Below are positions 43,195 through 51,372 of a stretch of 64,000 nt of DNA, piece by piece. The stretch spans positions 1,514,351 to 1,578,350 of the forward strand of contig NZ_GL877878.1 in assembly GCF_000194155.1 (NCBI RefSeq), read 5' to 3'. A model generated the notes under the pieces. The model did no database searches, was not told the DNA's origin, and saw nothing but the letters and a program-made list of their open reading frames with translations. The stretch's first letter is position 1. Each line of letters starts with the position of its first letter. The DNA comes from Saccharopolyspora spinosa NRRL 18395 (lineage in GTDB: Bacteria > Actinomycetota > Actinomycetes > Mycobacteriales > Pseudonocardiaceae). A program made the translations under genes and the position numbers.

Positions 43195-44442
43195 TCAGGA
43201 CGTGACGGCGCACTGACCGCGATCTTCGCGTACGGGTCCGGTCGCGTTCGGCCGGACGTCGAAGTCGAAGATCGCCGCCGGGACGTAGAGGGTGCAGCAG
43301 GCATTGGGGATGTCGACGATGCCGCTGATCCGCCCCTCGATAGGCGCCGATCCGAGCAGCAGGTACGCCTGCTCGCCGGTGTAACCCCACTTCTTTAGGT
43401 ATTCGATGCCGTTGAGGCAGGCACGGCGGTAGGCCACGGTCGCGTCCATGTATAGGTTCGTATCCGTGTCGTGGTCCACCGAAATCCCGGAGAACGACAG
43501 GAACTCCGAGTACCGCGGTTCGACGTTGCCCGGCATGAACAACGGGTTGGTGCTGATGCCGAACTTGTTCATGCCGTCCTTGATCAGGTCCACGTGCAGG
43601 TCGATGAAGCCGCCCATCTCGATCGCACCGCAGAAGGTGATCTCGCCGTCGCCCTGGCTGAAGTGCAGGTCTCCCAGCGACAGCTTCGCACCCTCGACGA
43701 AGACCGGGAAGAAGATCCGCGACCCGCGGGTGAGGTTCTTGATGTCCTGGTTGCCTCCGTTCTCCCGGGCCGGAACCGTCCGGGCTCCTTCGCGGGCGAT
43801 CCGCTGCGCCTCGCTGCCGTCGGCTTGGCCCGCCAGCGCGCCAGGCTCGGTCGGCGGCAGGGCGAGCGGGGGCACCCGGTTCGGGTCGGTGTCGATGAGC
43901 GCCTGCTCCCGCCGGTTCCACTTGGCCAGCAGATCGGCCGACGGAGCCGTACCGATCAGACCGGGGTGGGTGATGCCGGTGTAGCGGATCCCTGGCAAGT
44001 GCCGGGAGGTGCACTGCTGCCCGTGGAAGTCCCAGATCGCCTTGTAGGCGTCCGGGAAGTAGTCGGTCAGGAATCCGCCGCCGTTGGCCTTCGCGAACAC
44101 GCCGGTGTAACCCCAGCCCTGCCCCGGGGCTTCGCCGATCTCCTGCGGCACCGGACCCAACTCCAGGATGTCGACGACCAGGAGATCACCGGGTTCGGCG
44201 CCTTCGACGCTGATGGGGCCGCTGAGCATGTGCGTGAGGTCCAGGTTGACGTCCCGGACGTCGTTGGCGGAGTCGTTGTTGCCGAGTTGCGCGTCGGTCC
44301 ACTCCCGGCACTCGACGCGGAACTCCTGGCCTGGACGGACCATCGCGGCCACCGGGACGTCCGGGTGCCACCGGTTGTGCCCAGGCACGGCCTGCTCCCG
44401 CATCGACTTCGACTGGTCGACGCTGAAAACCACTTCTGGCAT
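43195..44442 (-). CDS. fmdA: Formamidase/acetamidase
   Basis: This is a 415-residue enzyme of the FmdA_AmdA family, hydrolysing formamide to formate and ammonia. The N-terminal PEVVFSVDQSKSMREQAVPG, the conserved HNRWHPDVP, the DLLVVDILELGPVPQ strand and the FPVFVEGAKLSLGDLHFSQG-DGEITFCGAIEM block are all intact. ATG 44442 lies behind GAGGAGG. It is the last gene of a minus-strand operon after the AmiS/UreI channel gene (11-bp gap) and the FmdB-like gene, a grouping that fits formamide or short-amide use as nitrogen source. A terminator follows. Confidence 0.93.
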   Translation of the reverse strand: MPEVVFSVDQSKSMREQAVPGHNRWHPDVPVAAMVRPGQEFRVECREWTDAQLGNNDSANDVRDVNLDLTHMLSGPISVEGAEPGDLLVVDILELGPVPQEIGEAPGQGWGYTGVFAKANGGGFLTDYFPDAYKAIWDFHGQQCTSRHLPGIRYTGITHPGLIGTAPSADLLAKWNRREQALIDTDPNRVPPLALPPTEPGALAGQADGSEAQRIAREGARTVPARENGGNQDIKNLTRGSRIFFPVFVEGAKLSLGDLHFSQGDGEITFCGAIEMGGFIDLHVDLIKDGMNKFGISTNPLFMPGNVEPRYSEFLSFSGISVDHDTDTNLYMDATVAYRRACLNGIEYLKKWGYTGEQAYLLLGSAPIEGRISGIVDIPNACCTLYVPAAIFDFDVRPNATGPVREDRGQCAVTS

Positions 44443-44453
44443 GGAAATCCTCC

Positions 44454-45107
44454 TCACTGATGTGCCGTCCGGCGCGGTGCGGACATCGCCCGGCTGCCCG
44501 ACCGCAGGCCCCGGACCGACCACACGCCGGTGGTGAACAACCACAGCGCGACGAATACGACGACGCCGAAGATCAGCAGCGCCAGCGCGATGGCGTTCGG
44601 GTCCTGCCAGTGGCCGGTAAGGATCAGGAAGGACGGGATCGCGCCGGTGACCCAGCCTTCGATCGCGGCGACCCAGCCGGTGAAGCGGGTAAGCCGTTCG
44701 AACTTGAGGCCCAGCAACAGGAAGAACAGCAGCCACAGGAATGACCAGTACAACCAGATCACGCCGAACGGGCTGTCCCCGAGCAAGCGGAAATTCGCGT
44801 ACGAGTAGCCGATCGCCATGATCGCGACGAACAGCGAGAACCAGCCGACGCCGCTGCTGTCCAAGTTCCCGAGCAGCCCGATTCCGACGTAGAGGTAGGT
44901 GAAGCCGAACAGGTAGATGCCCGATGCGCTGAGGATGGTGACGGGATCCGCGAGGTGCGTGCCGATCAAAATCGTCGGCGTGATCACCTGGAGCCCGCCG
45001 ACGAACAGGTTGAACACGGCGATCGCTTTCGGATCCGCCTTGCCCAACAGCATGACGCCGTTGAGGAACAGCACGGCGCCGACGTAGAGCAATCCCACAT
45101 ATGCCAC
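44454..45107 (-). CDS. amiS: AmiS/UreI family amide/urea channel
   Basis: This 217-residue protein has six to seven membrane helices and is of the AmiS/UreI family. It starts at GTG 45107 behind GGAGGTG. Family features are YVGLLYVGAVLFLNGVMLLG at the N-terminus and FGFTYLYVGIGLLGNLDSSG plus FRLLGDSPFGVIWLYWSFLW in the middle. Members are proton-gated or passive channels for urea and short amides. Its position between the FmdB-like and formamidase genes suggests it admits formamide or acetamide. Confidence 0.92.
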   Translation of the reverse strand: MAYVGLLYVGAVLFLNGVMLLGKADPKAIAVFNLFVGGLQVITPTILIGTHLADPVTILSASGIYLFGFTYLYVGIGLLGNLDSSGVGWFSLFVAIMAIGYSYANFRLLGDSPFGVIWLYWSFLWLLFFLLLGLKFERLTRFTGWVAAIEGWVTGAIPSFLILTGHWQDPNAIALALLIFGVVVFVALWLFTTGVWSVRGLRSGSRAMSAPRRTAHQ

Positions 45108-45138
45108 CGGTGACACCTCCGCTGGTGCCTGGGGTCGG

Positions 45139-45414
45139 TCAGGGACGCGGGAGCCGGGACAGCACCGGGTGCGGCGCAGGCTGCGGACGCCCCGGCGGCA
45201 CCTCGGTGACCACCTCCGGTTCCGCACCGCTTCGTTCCTCGCGCTCGAGCGCGGCAGCGAGCTGCCTGGGCACGGTGGTGAGATGCGGCGCGGAGAAGAC
45301 CCTGCGGGCGGGTCGTCTGCATCCGGGGCAGTCCTGCGATTCCGATGCGGTTCCGATCGGCTGATTCGTCTCGAAGCGACCGCACCGAGGGCAGTCGTAC
45401 TCGTAAGTGGCCAT
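45139..45414 (-). CDS. fmdB: FmdB family zinc-ribbon protein
   Basis: This 91-residue protein has a single zinc ribbon: ATYEYDCPRCGRFETNQPIG, then DCPGCRRPARRVFSAPHLTT, giving CxxC-x(n)-CxxC ligands. A low-complexity Pro/Glu-rich tail follows. FmdB proteins were first noted as putative regulators in formamidase operons, and this is the first gene of such an operon here. ATG 45414. Whether it regulates, or assists assembly of, the amidase system is not established. Confidence 0.88.
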   Translation of the reverse strand: MATYEYDCPRCGRFETNQPIGTASESQDCPGCRRPARRVFSAPHLTTVPRQLAAALEREERSGAEPEVVTEVPPGRPQPAPHPVLSRLPRP

Positions 45415-45724
45415 GATTGCGCCGGTCCTTCCCCGTGGGACCAACTCGTTCTCGCCCTTCGGCCGCCGATGGCGGCGATGGCACCGACGCAAATCGGCGC
45501 CCCATAACCGAGGAGACGCCGGGTGCGGTGCGCTGTCAAGCACGGGGACGGCGCACCGAACAAGCAGCTCCGCTCGCCGGGTGATCGGCTTCCGCGTGAC
45601 ACGGGGCACCATTGACTCTGAGTACTAATCTTGTCGATAATTTCACCCATAAGTGTGAGCACCTCGTCGGAGTAGTCACACCGCGCACGCGGCACCCGAC
45701 ACGATCAGAAATGGGTGGCTGCCG
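45415..45724. other. Upstream region of the formamide operon
   Basis: These 310 bp carry the divergent promoters of fmdB and the small zinc-ribbon gene. The section at about 45610-45660 is AT-richer than its surroundings and may hold the promoter. No regulator gene or clear operator was identified. Confidence 0.4.
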
Positions 45725-45922
45725 ATGCGTCCCCAGCATGCCCCGCTCGGTCACGTAATCCTGACCGCCTGGATGTGCCCCGGCTGCGACGTCGCGGGGC
45801 GAACCGCACCCGACCGCGAACCGGAATGCTGGAACTGCGGCGGCCCGGTCGTGGTCACCGCCCGGCCCGCGGTGCCCCCAGCCGGCCGCAGTTCCGCCAC
45901 CGGTTCGCCGGCCAGCCCGTGA
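45725..45922 (+). CDS. Small zinc-ribbon-like protein
   Basis: This 65-residue protein starts at ATG 45725. It has HVILTAWMCPGCDVAGRTAP, then ECWNCGGPVVVTARP, with two CxxC knuckles 19 residues apart that would bind one zinc. The C-terminal 18 residues are low-complexity. The knuckle-linker-knuckle layout and conserved-looking CWNCGGPV make coding likely. No function is known. GGGTGG lies upstream. It is divergent from the formamide operon and precedes the Trp/Gly peptide gene. Confidence 0.6.
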   Translation: MRPQHAPLGHVILTAWMCPGCDVAGRTAPDREPECWNCGGPVVVTARPAVPPAGRSSATGSPASP

Positions 45923-46281
45923 GCCGCACTCCCGACCGCTTTCCGCAGCGGGGCACGGCATCCATCCCCCACGCGCTCCGGCCCCCAAACTATCTCTGAC
46001 CGGAACAGGGCGTGAAATCGTTTTTTATCCACCGAGGAAATTCGACCGACTGCGCAACGTGACCGGGAACTACAAAACGCACTCGGGGCGAAAGACCCGT
46101 TTTACGCGCTGTCATCGAGTCCTACCGTGGACAATGTTCTAAACAACATGGCGAACCCGACGACACGCCGACGCCTGGATCAGGGCGGAACCGATCGGGA
46201 TCTCCGCCCGACCGTGCCACCTCGGCATTCCAGATGTGCCCGGCCGTCTAGGGCTTCGCCATCAATTAACGGGGGATTACG

Positions 46282-46407
46282 ATGAAGATCAGCACAATCT
46301 TCAGCAACCGTCACGGCTGGGGCTGGGGCCACGGCTGGGGCTGGGGCTGGGGCTGGGGTCACGGCTGGGGCTGGGGCGGCTGGGGCCGCTGGGGCCGTCG
46401 CTGGTGA
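46282..46407 (+). CDS. 41-residue Trp/Gly-repeat peptide
   Basis: ATG 46282, behind GGGGGA at 6-base spacing, encodes a 41-residue peptide. A ten-residue leader (MKISTIFSNR) is followed by a core built of HGWGWG-type units, ending GGWGRWGRRW and TGA. Composition is 11 Trp, 14 Gly, 3 His and 4 Arg. All Trp and nearly all Gly codons follow a TGG-GGC alternation, so the core is also a 6-bp DNA repeat (46312-46374). No modification enzyme lies nearby. Possible roles are a ribosomally made modified-peptide precursor, a cationic Trp-rich peptide, or a translation-sensing leader. A terminator follows at 46479. Coding is supported by start, ribosome site, stop and lack of interruptions, not by homology. 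Confidence 0.6.
   Translation: MKISTIFSNRHGWGWGHGWGWGWGWGHGWGWGGWGRWGRRW
46312..46374 (+). repeat. GGCTGG hexamer repeat
   Basis: GGCTGG units repeat through the peptide gene, interrupted by two CAC codons. The repeat encodes alternating Gly-Trp and would be prone to length change by slippage in 6-bp, frame-preserving steps. Confidence 0.7.
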
Positions 46408-46478
46408 TCAGGCCCTGACGTCCCGGGAGGCCTATCCCTTCCGGCAACCACATCTAACCCAACGCAGTCCTGCTGTTC

Positions 46479-46514
46479 GCGGTAGCTCTCGTCTTCACGG
46501 GCGGGAGCTACCGC
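46479..46514 (+). terminator. Terminator after the Trp/Gly peptide gene
   Basis: GCGGTAGCTC and GAGCTACCGC form a perfect 10-bp stem with a 16-base loop, followed by TTTGCT. It lies 72 bases after the peptide stop, suggesting the peptide has its own short transcript. Confidence 0.7.
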
Positions 46515-47140
46515 TTTGCTGTGGACACCGCGGCTCCCAGACGGGGACGGTCCACAAGAGACGATCACGCGCGAGGATCAGGGCAATTCTTGATCAACAC
46601 ACCGCACGTGATCGTCATGCGGGAAATCGGAGGACCCCACCAAATGACCGACAGCCTGCGGTCAGGAGGTCGCTGAGGAACACCGTGGCGGTGGCCGCGG
46701 TCGGCACGTTCACCAGCTCGCGACGGCGCACGCCGACGAGCCGGACGTGATCCCTCGATCATCGGCGGCCACCAGGCGCCGGCTCGGATGGCGAAGCCGA
46801 TCGGGACCTCGCCCATTCGAAGGAGCGGTCCAGCCAGATCTCGTCGCCCCTCGGCTGCCCTCGAAGGAGGCCGACACCATCGCTTCGCCGTCGCTTTCAT
46901 CTTCTTGGCCTCGCGCCGGATCCCCGGGAACCCGACGGACCGAGTCGCACAAGTGCCGAGGGAACCCCCGCAAATGGAATCCCAGCGAAGAGCGGAAGCA
47001 CGAATTCGTCCTAACTGGACACTGCACAGGATGAAAGTGCATGTCCTGACTGCCAATACCCAATTCTTGTCTCGTTGTCATACCCGATCGGATATTGCCG
47101 GAGACCGGGCGGCTCGATACGTTGGACCGATCTGCGAGTA
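46515..47140. other. 626-bp region without a recognised gene
   Basis: Open frames on the minus strand (for example around 46640-47040) have no homology that I recognise. The segment at about 47020-47110 is AT-richer and probably carries the promoter of the GH130 gene. Confidence 0.4.
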
Positions 47141-47152
47141 GACAACGTTGTC
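47141..47152. promoter_or_regulatory. LacI-type operator palindrome GACAACGTTGTC
   Basis: This is a perfect 12-bp palindrome with central CG, the usual form of actinobacterial LacI-family sugar operators. It lies 14 bp before the GH130 start, just upstream of the ribosome site, where bound repressor would block the GH130-GH92 transcript. The cognate regulator is not adjacent. Confidence 0.7.
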
Positions 47153-47166
47153 AACGGGGAGGTCTC

Positions 47167-48207
47167 TTGCCACGCCCAAACGACGTTCCGATCAATCGTC
47201 GGCGCGCGCTTCTGGCAGGTGCAGGTGCTGCGATCGGAGCAACCGCGATTCCGACGCTTTCCGGTGAAGCCACCGCCTCTCGGAAAAACGCCGCGGCGTT
47301 TCCGCTGGGGCCCTTCAAGAAGAGCCCGCAGAACCCGATCCTGCGACCGGATCCCGCACACGAATGGGAATCCTCCTACCTCTACAACCCGTGCGCGATC
47401 GTCGTCGAGGGCCAGGTCGCGCTGCTCTACCGGGCGCAGAACGCGGCGAAGACCTCTTGCATAGGTCTGGCGTTCAGCGACGACGGCATGACCTTCCGCC
47501 GCCGTCCCGAACCGGTGCTCACCCCCACCGAACCCTGGGAGATCCCGGGCGGTTGCGAGGATCCGCGAGTCGTGCGGATCGACGGCACGTACTACCTGAC
47601 CTACACCGCCTACGACCGCCGGCGGGCGCTGCTCTGCATGGCCACCTCCACCGACCTGGTGCACTGGACGAAACATCCCCCGCTGTTCCCGAACCTGCCC
47701 GATCCCGGCCACGGGCCACAACCCTGGAACAAGTCCGGCGCGATCGCACCGGTGCCGATCCAGGGCTGGTACTGGATGTACTTCGGCGAGTCGAACATCT
47801 TCTGGGCGCGGTCGAGGAACCTGCTCGACTGGGAGACGCCGGGCAACGACGATCCCGTTGCCAAACCGGTGTTCCCGTGGGAGAAATCGCTCATCGAGCC
47901 CGGCCCGCCACCGCTGCTGACCGACGAAGGCCGCCTGCTGCTGATCTACAACGGCCGGGCCGACGGCAGCGGCGGCTACCGGCGAGGGCAGTACTCCGGC
48001 GGGCAGCTGCTCATCGACCCACAGAACCCGACCAAGGCCCTCGCCCGCCTCGAACGCCCCTTCATCTTCCCCACCGCCGACGACGAGCAGAACGGCCAGG
48101 TCAACCACGTCGTGTTCAGCGAAGGCCTGGTCCGGTTCCGGGGCCGCTGGTTCCTGTACTACGGCATGGCCGACTCGGTGCTCGGCGTGGCCACGGCCCC
48201 GGCCTGA
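47167..48207 (+). CDS. Secreted GH130-like beta-mannoside phosphorylase/hydrolase
   Basis: This 346-residue protein starts at TTG 47167 behind GGGGAGG. The N-terminus carries a twin-arginine-type signal (INRRRALLAGAGAAIGATAI). The mature part is a five-bladed propeller of GH130 type: SYLYNPCAIVVEGQVALLYR, the GGCEDPRVVRIDGTYYLTYT motif with its catalytic-site Asp, and NNIFWA-like blade ends. GH130 enzymes cleave or phosphorolyse beta-1,2- or beta-1,4-mannosides; an exported member is more likely a hydrolase. It pairs with the GH92 gene 26 bp downstream for mannan or mannoprotein breakdown. Confidence 0.85.
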   Translation: MPRPNDVPINRRRALLAGAGAAIGATAIPTLSGEATASRKNAAAFPLGPFKKSPQNPILRPDPAHEWESSYLYNPCAIVVEGQVALLYRAQNAAKTSCIGLAFSDDGMTFRRRPEPVLTPTEPWEIPGGCEDPRVVRIDGTYYLTYTAYDRRRALLCMATSTDLVHWTKHPPLFPNLPDPGHGPQPWNKSGAIAPVPIQGWYWMYFGESNIFWARSRNLLDWETPGNDDPVAKPVFPWEKSLIEPGPPPLLTDEGRLLLIYNGRADGSGGYRRGQYSGGQLLIDPQNPTKALARLERPFIFPTADDEQNGQVNHVVFSEGLVRFRGRWFLYYGMADSVLGVATAPA

Positions 48208-48233
48208 TACCCCGTTCCCTCCCGAAGAGGAGC

Positions 48234-50705
48234 ATGATGAACGAATCGAGAAGCCGAATTCAGCTGAGGCCGAGGCGAAAATCCCGGTTCACCGCGCTGC
48301 TCGCAATATCGGTTGTGGCGGCCGCCCTGCCGTCGACTGCCACATCCCCTGCCACAGCCGCACCGGCCGGAACCGCGGCGATGGCCGGCGATCCGGCGCA
48401 GTACGTCAACCCATTCGTCGGCACCAAGCCCGGCGGGCCGGACTTCGGCCACGGCGGCGGCGCGGGAAACACCTTTCCCGGCGCGGTGGCCCCGTTCGGC
48501 ATGATGCAGTGGAGCCCGGACACGAAAACCTACCAGCACGGTGGATATTTCCACGACGACAACCGGATCCGCGGCTTCAGCCTCACCCACATTTCCGGCG
48601 CGGGCTGCGGGGACTTCGGCAACATCCCGTTCATGCCCGTCCTCGGCGACCGCCCGGTGGACAACTACACCTTTTCCCACAGCAACGAATCCGCCGCACC
48701 CGGCACCTACGGGGTCACCTTCAACAACGGTCTGAAGGCGGAACTGGCCGCCACCCAACGCTCCGGAATCGCCCGCTTCACCTACCCGCAGGGGCTGCAA
48801 GCCGCGCTGTCCATCGACGCGGCCAAGGCGTTCAACAACGCAACCGGTTCGCTGACCATCGGCACCAACACCATCAGCGGGTACAGCGAGAGCGGCGGGT
48901 TCTGCGGAGCGGGGAACCGGTACAAGGTCTACTTCCACGCCAGCTTCGACCGCGATTTCACCAGCACCGGAGTCGTCGAGTCCGGCGAGGTCGACCACAA
49001 CCGCACCCAGATCTCCGGCGCATCAGCAGGCATCGCCCCGCAGCCGACCAAGCACGCGAGCCCGTCGCCCGCCCATCCCGAGGCGAGTGACGGGACGCAG
49101 GCATTCGTGAAGTTCGACACCAGCACCGATTCCGCGGTCGTCGCCCGGGTCGGAATCTCGTTCGTCAGCGCGGAGAACGCCAAGGCCAACGCGGAAGCCG
49201 AGCAGGGCGCCAAGAGCTTCGACGAGATCCGCGACGGCACCCGCGCCGCGTGGAACGGGATACTCAGCCGCATCGACGTCAGCGGAGGCACCGATGAGGA
49301 CCGCCGGCGCCTCTACACCGGCCTCTACCACTCGCTGCTGCACCCGAACCTCTTCAGCGACACCAACGGCCAGTACACCGGGTTCGACGGGCAGGTGCAC
49401 GCGGCGACCGGCGGACATGCCCAGTACGCCAACTTCTCCGGCTGGGACGTCTACCGCTCGCAGATCCCGCTCGTCGCGCTGATCGCACCCGACATCGCCT
49501 CCGACATCGCGCAGTCCGCGCTCAATCAGTCCGTTCAAGGCGGGTACTTCGACCGCTGGACGGTGGCCAACGGCGGCACCGGTGTCATGGTCGGAGACCC
49601 GCTGCCGATCATCATCGCCAGCTCCTACGCCTTCGGCGCGACCGACTTCGACGCAGCCGGGGCGCTCAAGAAGATGGTCGACGGCGCCGCGAACCCCAGC
49701 GAACGCGCAGGCTACAACCAGTACAACTCGCTCGGCTACGTGCCTCCGGGCGTGAACGGCGTGTGGGGATCGGCGTCCACCACTCTCGAGTACACCAGCG
49801 CGGACTTCGCCGTGGCGCAGCTGGCCGGCCGCATCGGAGCCGCGGAGGTACACGACGCGTTCATGACCCGCGCGCAGAACTGGAAGAACCGCTTCAACCC
49901 CGGCAACGGGTACCTCCAGCCGCGCAACGCTGACGGCTCCTGGCCATCGTTCGACCCCGTGCAGCACGACGAGTACGTCGAAGGCAACGGCGCGCAGTAC
50001 ACCTGGATGGTCCCCTACAACCACCGGGCGCTGTTCGACCTGATGGGCGGCGACGAAAAGGTCGCCTCGCGGCTGGATGCCTTCTTCACCGAGCTCAACG
50101 GAGGTCCCGACGAGCCCACCGCCTACCTCGGCAACGAGCCCACGCTGAACACCCCGTGGGCGTACGCATACGCCGGGCAACCGCACAAGACGCAGGACAT
50201 CGTCCGCCGCGCGCTCGTGGAGTTGTTCAAGTCAACGCCGGACGGCGAAGTCGGCAACGACGACCTCGGCCAGATGTCGTCCTGGGCGGTCTGGGCCTCG
50301 ATCGGCATGTACCCGCAGGCTCCGGGGCGGGCCGACTTGGTGCTCGCCAGCCCGTTGTTCTCCTCGGTGGTCATCGACCGGGGCGACGGCACCAAGATCA
50401 CGATCAACGCGCCAGGTGCCACCGAGAACACCAAGTACGTGCACGGCCTGAAAGCAAACGGGGCCGAAAGCACGAAACCTTGGCTCGGCGAGGATTTCGT
50501 CGAGACGGGCGGCACGCTGGACTTCGCCCTCGGCGAGGAGCCCGACACCACCTGGGGAAGCTCGCCGACGGACGCGCCGCCGTCCTACGACGCGCCACCC
50601 CCGGCGGGGCCGACGGGTGCAATCGGGCGACGATTCGACGGCACGGGGCTCCAGGTCCGGGACTGCGCGGCGGAGCCCAGCCAGATCTGGCACCTGCCGG
50701 CCTGA
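48234..50705 (+). CDS. Secreted GH92 alpha-1,2-mannosidase
   Basis: This 823-residue protein is a GH92 exo-alpha-mannosidase with an N-terminal signal (RFTALLAISVVAAALPSTAT, cleavage near ATA-AP). Family motifs are TFPGAVAPFGMMQWSPDT, GFSLTHISGAGCGDFGNIPF, the GNEPTLNTPWAYAYAGQPHK site and NDDLGQMSSWAVWASIGMYP. These Ca2+-dependent inverting enzymes remove alpha-1,2-mannose from glycans. After the catalytic part (about residue 775) a Pro-rich linker leads to a 27-residue end (RFDGTGLQVRDCAAEPSQIW) that looks like the last piece of a ricin-type lectin domain. Probably coexpressed with the GH130 gene. ATG 48234 or 48237. Confidence 0.92.
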   Translation: MMNESRSRIQLRPRRKSRFTALLAISVVAAALPSTATSPATAAPAGTAAMAGDPAQYVNPFVGTKPGGPDFGHGGGAGNTFPGAVAPFGMMQWSPDTKTYQHGGYFHDDNRIRGFSLTHISGAGCGDFGNIPFMPVLGDRPVDNYTFSHSNESAAPGTYGVTFNNGLKAELAATQRSGIARFTYPQGLQAALSIDAAKAFNNATGSLTIGTNTISGYSESGGFCGAGNRYKVYFHASFDRDFTSTGVVESGEVDHNRTQISGASAGIAPQPTKHASPSPAHPEASDGTQAFVKFDTSTDSAVVARVGISFVSAENAKANAEAEQGAKSFDEIRDGTRAAWNGILSRIDVSGGTDEDRRRLYTGLYHSLLHPNLFSDTNGQYTGFDGQVHAATGGHAQYANFSGWDVYRSQIPLVALIAPDIASDIAQSALNQSVQGGYFDRWTVANGGTGVMVGDPLPIIIASSYAFGATDFDAAGALKKMVDGAANPSERAGYNQYNSLGYVPPGVNGVWGSASTTLEYTSADFAVAQLAGRIGAAEVHDAFMTRAQNWKNRFNPGNGYLQPRNADGSWPSFDPVQHDEYVEGNGAQYTWMVPYNHRALFDLMGGDEKVASRLDAFFTELNGGPDEPTAYLGNEPTLNTPWAYAYAGQPHKTQDIVRRALVELFKSTPDGEVGNDDLGQMSSWAVWASIGMYPQAPGRADLVLASPLFSSVVIDRGDGTKITINAPGATENTKYVHGLKANGAESTKPWLGEDFVETGGTLDFALGEEPDTTWGSSPTDAPPSYDAPPPAGPTGAIGRRFDGTGLQVRDCAAEPSQIWHLPA

Positions 50706-50717
50706 TCCTGCCTTGTG

Positions 50718-50759
50718 GATCGTCCTGACCGATGCGGAACCGCGTCGGTCAGGACGATC
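50718..50759 (+). terminator. Strong terminator after the GH92 gene
   Basis: GATCGTCCTGACCGA and TCGGTCAGGACGATC pair perfectly over 15 bp around a 12-base loop, starting 12 bases after the stop. Confidence 0.8.
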
Positions 50760-51372
50760 TCCTCGCGAGCTACGGCGGTTGTGGCGATTCGTACAAGACG
50801 GAACCGGCGGTGGTTTCGCACCATCCAGTCCATTGTGGACGCATTTCCTGTCCGACGTGCGCTCCGCAGCATCGGCCGGCCGGCGGTCGTCACGACCGCG
50901 CTCGCGGCCTGCGGCGGCCCCGGGGACAATATCGCCAAGTCGACACCCCGCTGACCCCAACCGCCAGCGCCGCGCCGGTCGTCAGGGAGCCCACGACCCC
51001 GCCCGGAAGCAAGCTGGCCGTGGGTTGACCGAGCAGTCATCGCTTACTACGGCATCGACAAGGGCACCATCGCCCCTTCACCGTGACCGCGATCGGGCCC
51101 GGCAACCAGGCGAGCTTCGAGCAGGCGTTCGGCGAGCTTGGAGAACCTCGGCGGAACCGATCTGGGCGGGAAGAACGGTCCGAGGATCGCTGGCCTCCTG
51201 GCTGACGGCACCACCACGGGCATGTTCATCAGCGGGCGGTGCCGGAGTGCGAGGGCCAGCGGGACAACCCCTCACCTGGCACCTCTCCGGCAAAGTGACG
51301 GACCTCTTCCCAGCCCCTCCCGACCGCAAGATCGTGTTGAGACATTCGCATCGGCCCCGGACAGTGGTGTCG
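50760..51372. other. Degraded region with lipoprotein-like traces
   Basis: One frame near 50860-50950 reads RPAVVTTALAACGGPGDNIA, resembling a lipoprotein signal with lipobox (LAAC). Its continuation PLTPTASAAPVVREPTTPPG is in another frame and stops at about 51028. A second trace (IGPGNQASFEQAFGEL, then ENLGGTDLGGKNGPRIAGLL in another frame) spans about 51090-51220. No intact gene can be built; this is probably the remains of one or two decayed genes. Confidence 0.35.

Noticed and set aside
42939-43205. Plus-strand frame before the formamidase gene (MRKEFSELERHCLRAKG...)
   Set aside because: It overlaps the fmdA terminator and the end of fmdA, has no family match and shows no ribosome site.
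46282-46514. Classical trp-operon attenuator reading of the Trp-rich peptide and its hairpin
   Set aside because: No tryptophan biosynthesis or uptake gene lies downstream; the next gene is a mannoside enzyme more than 600 bp away with its own operator.
46565-47056. Minus-strand frame of about 163 codons upstream of the GH130 gene
   Set aside because: Arginine- and proline-rich with no homology or ribosome site; frames of this length arise by chance at this GC content.
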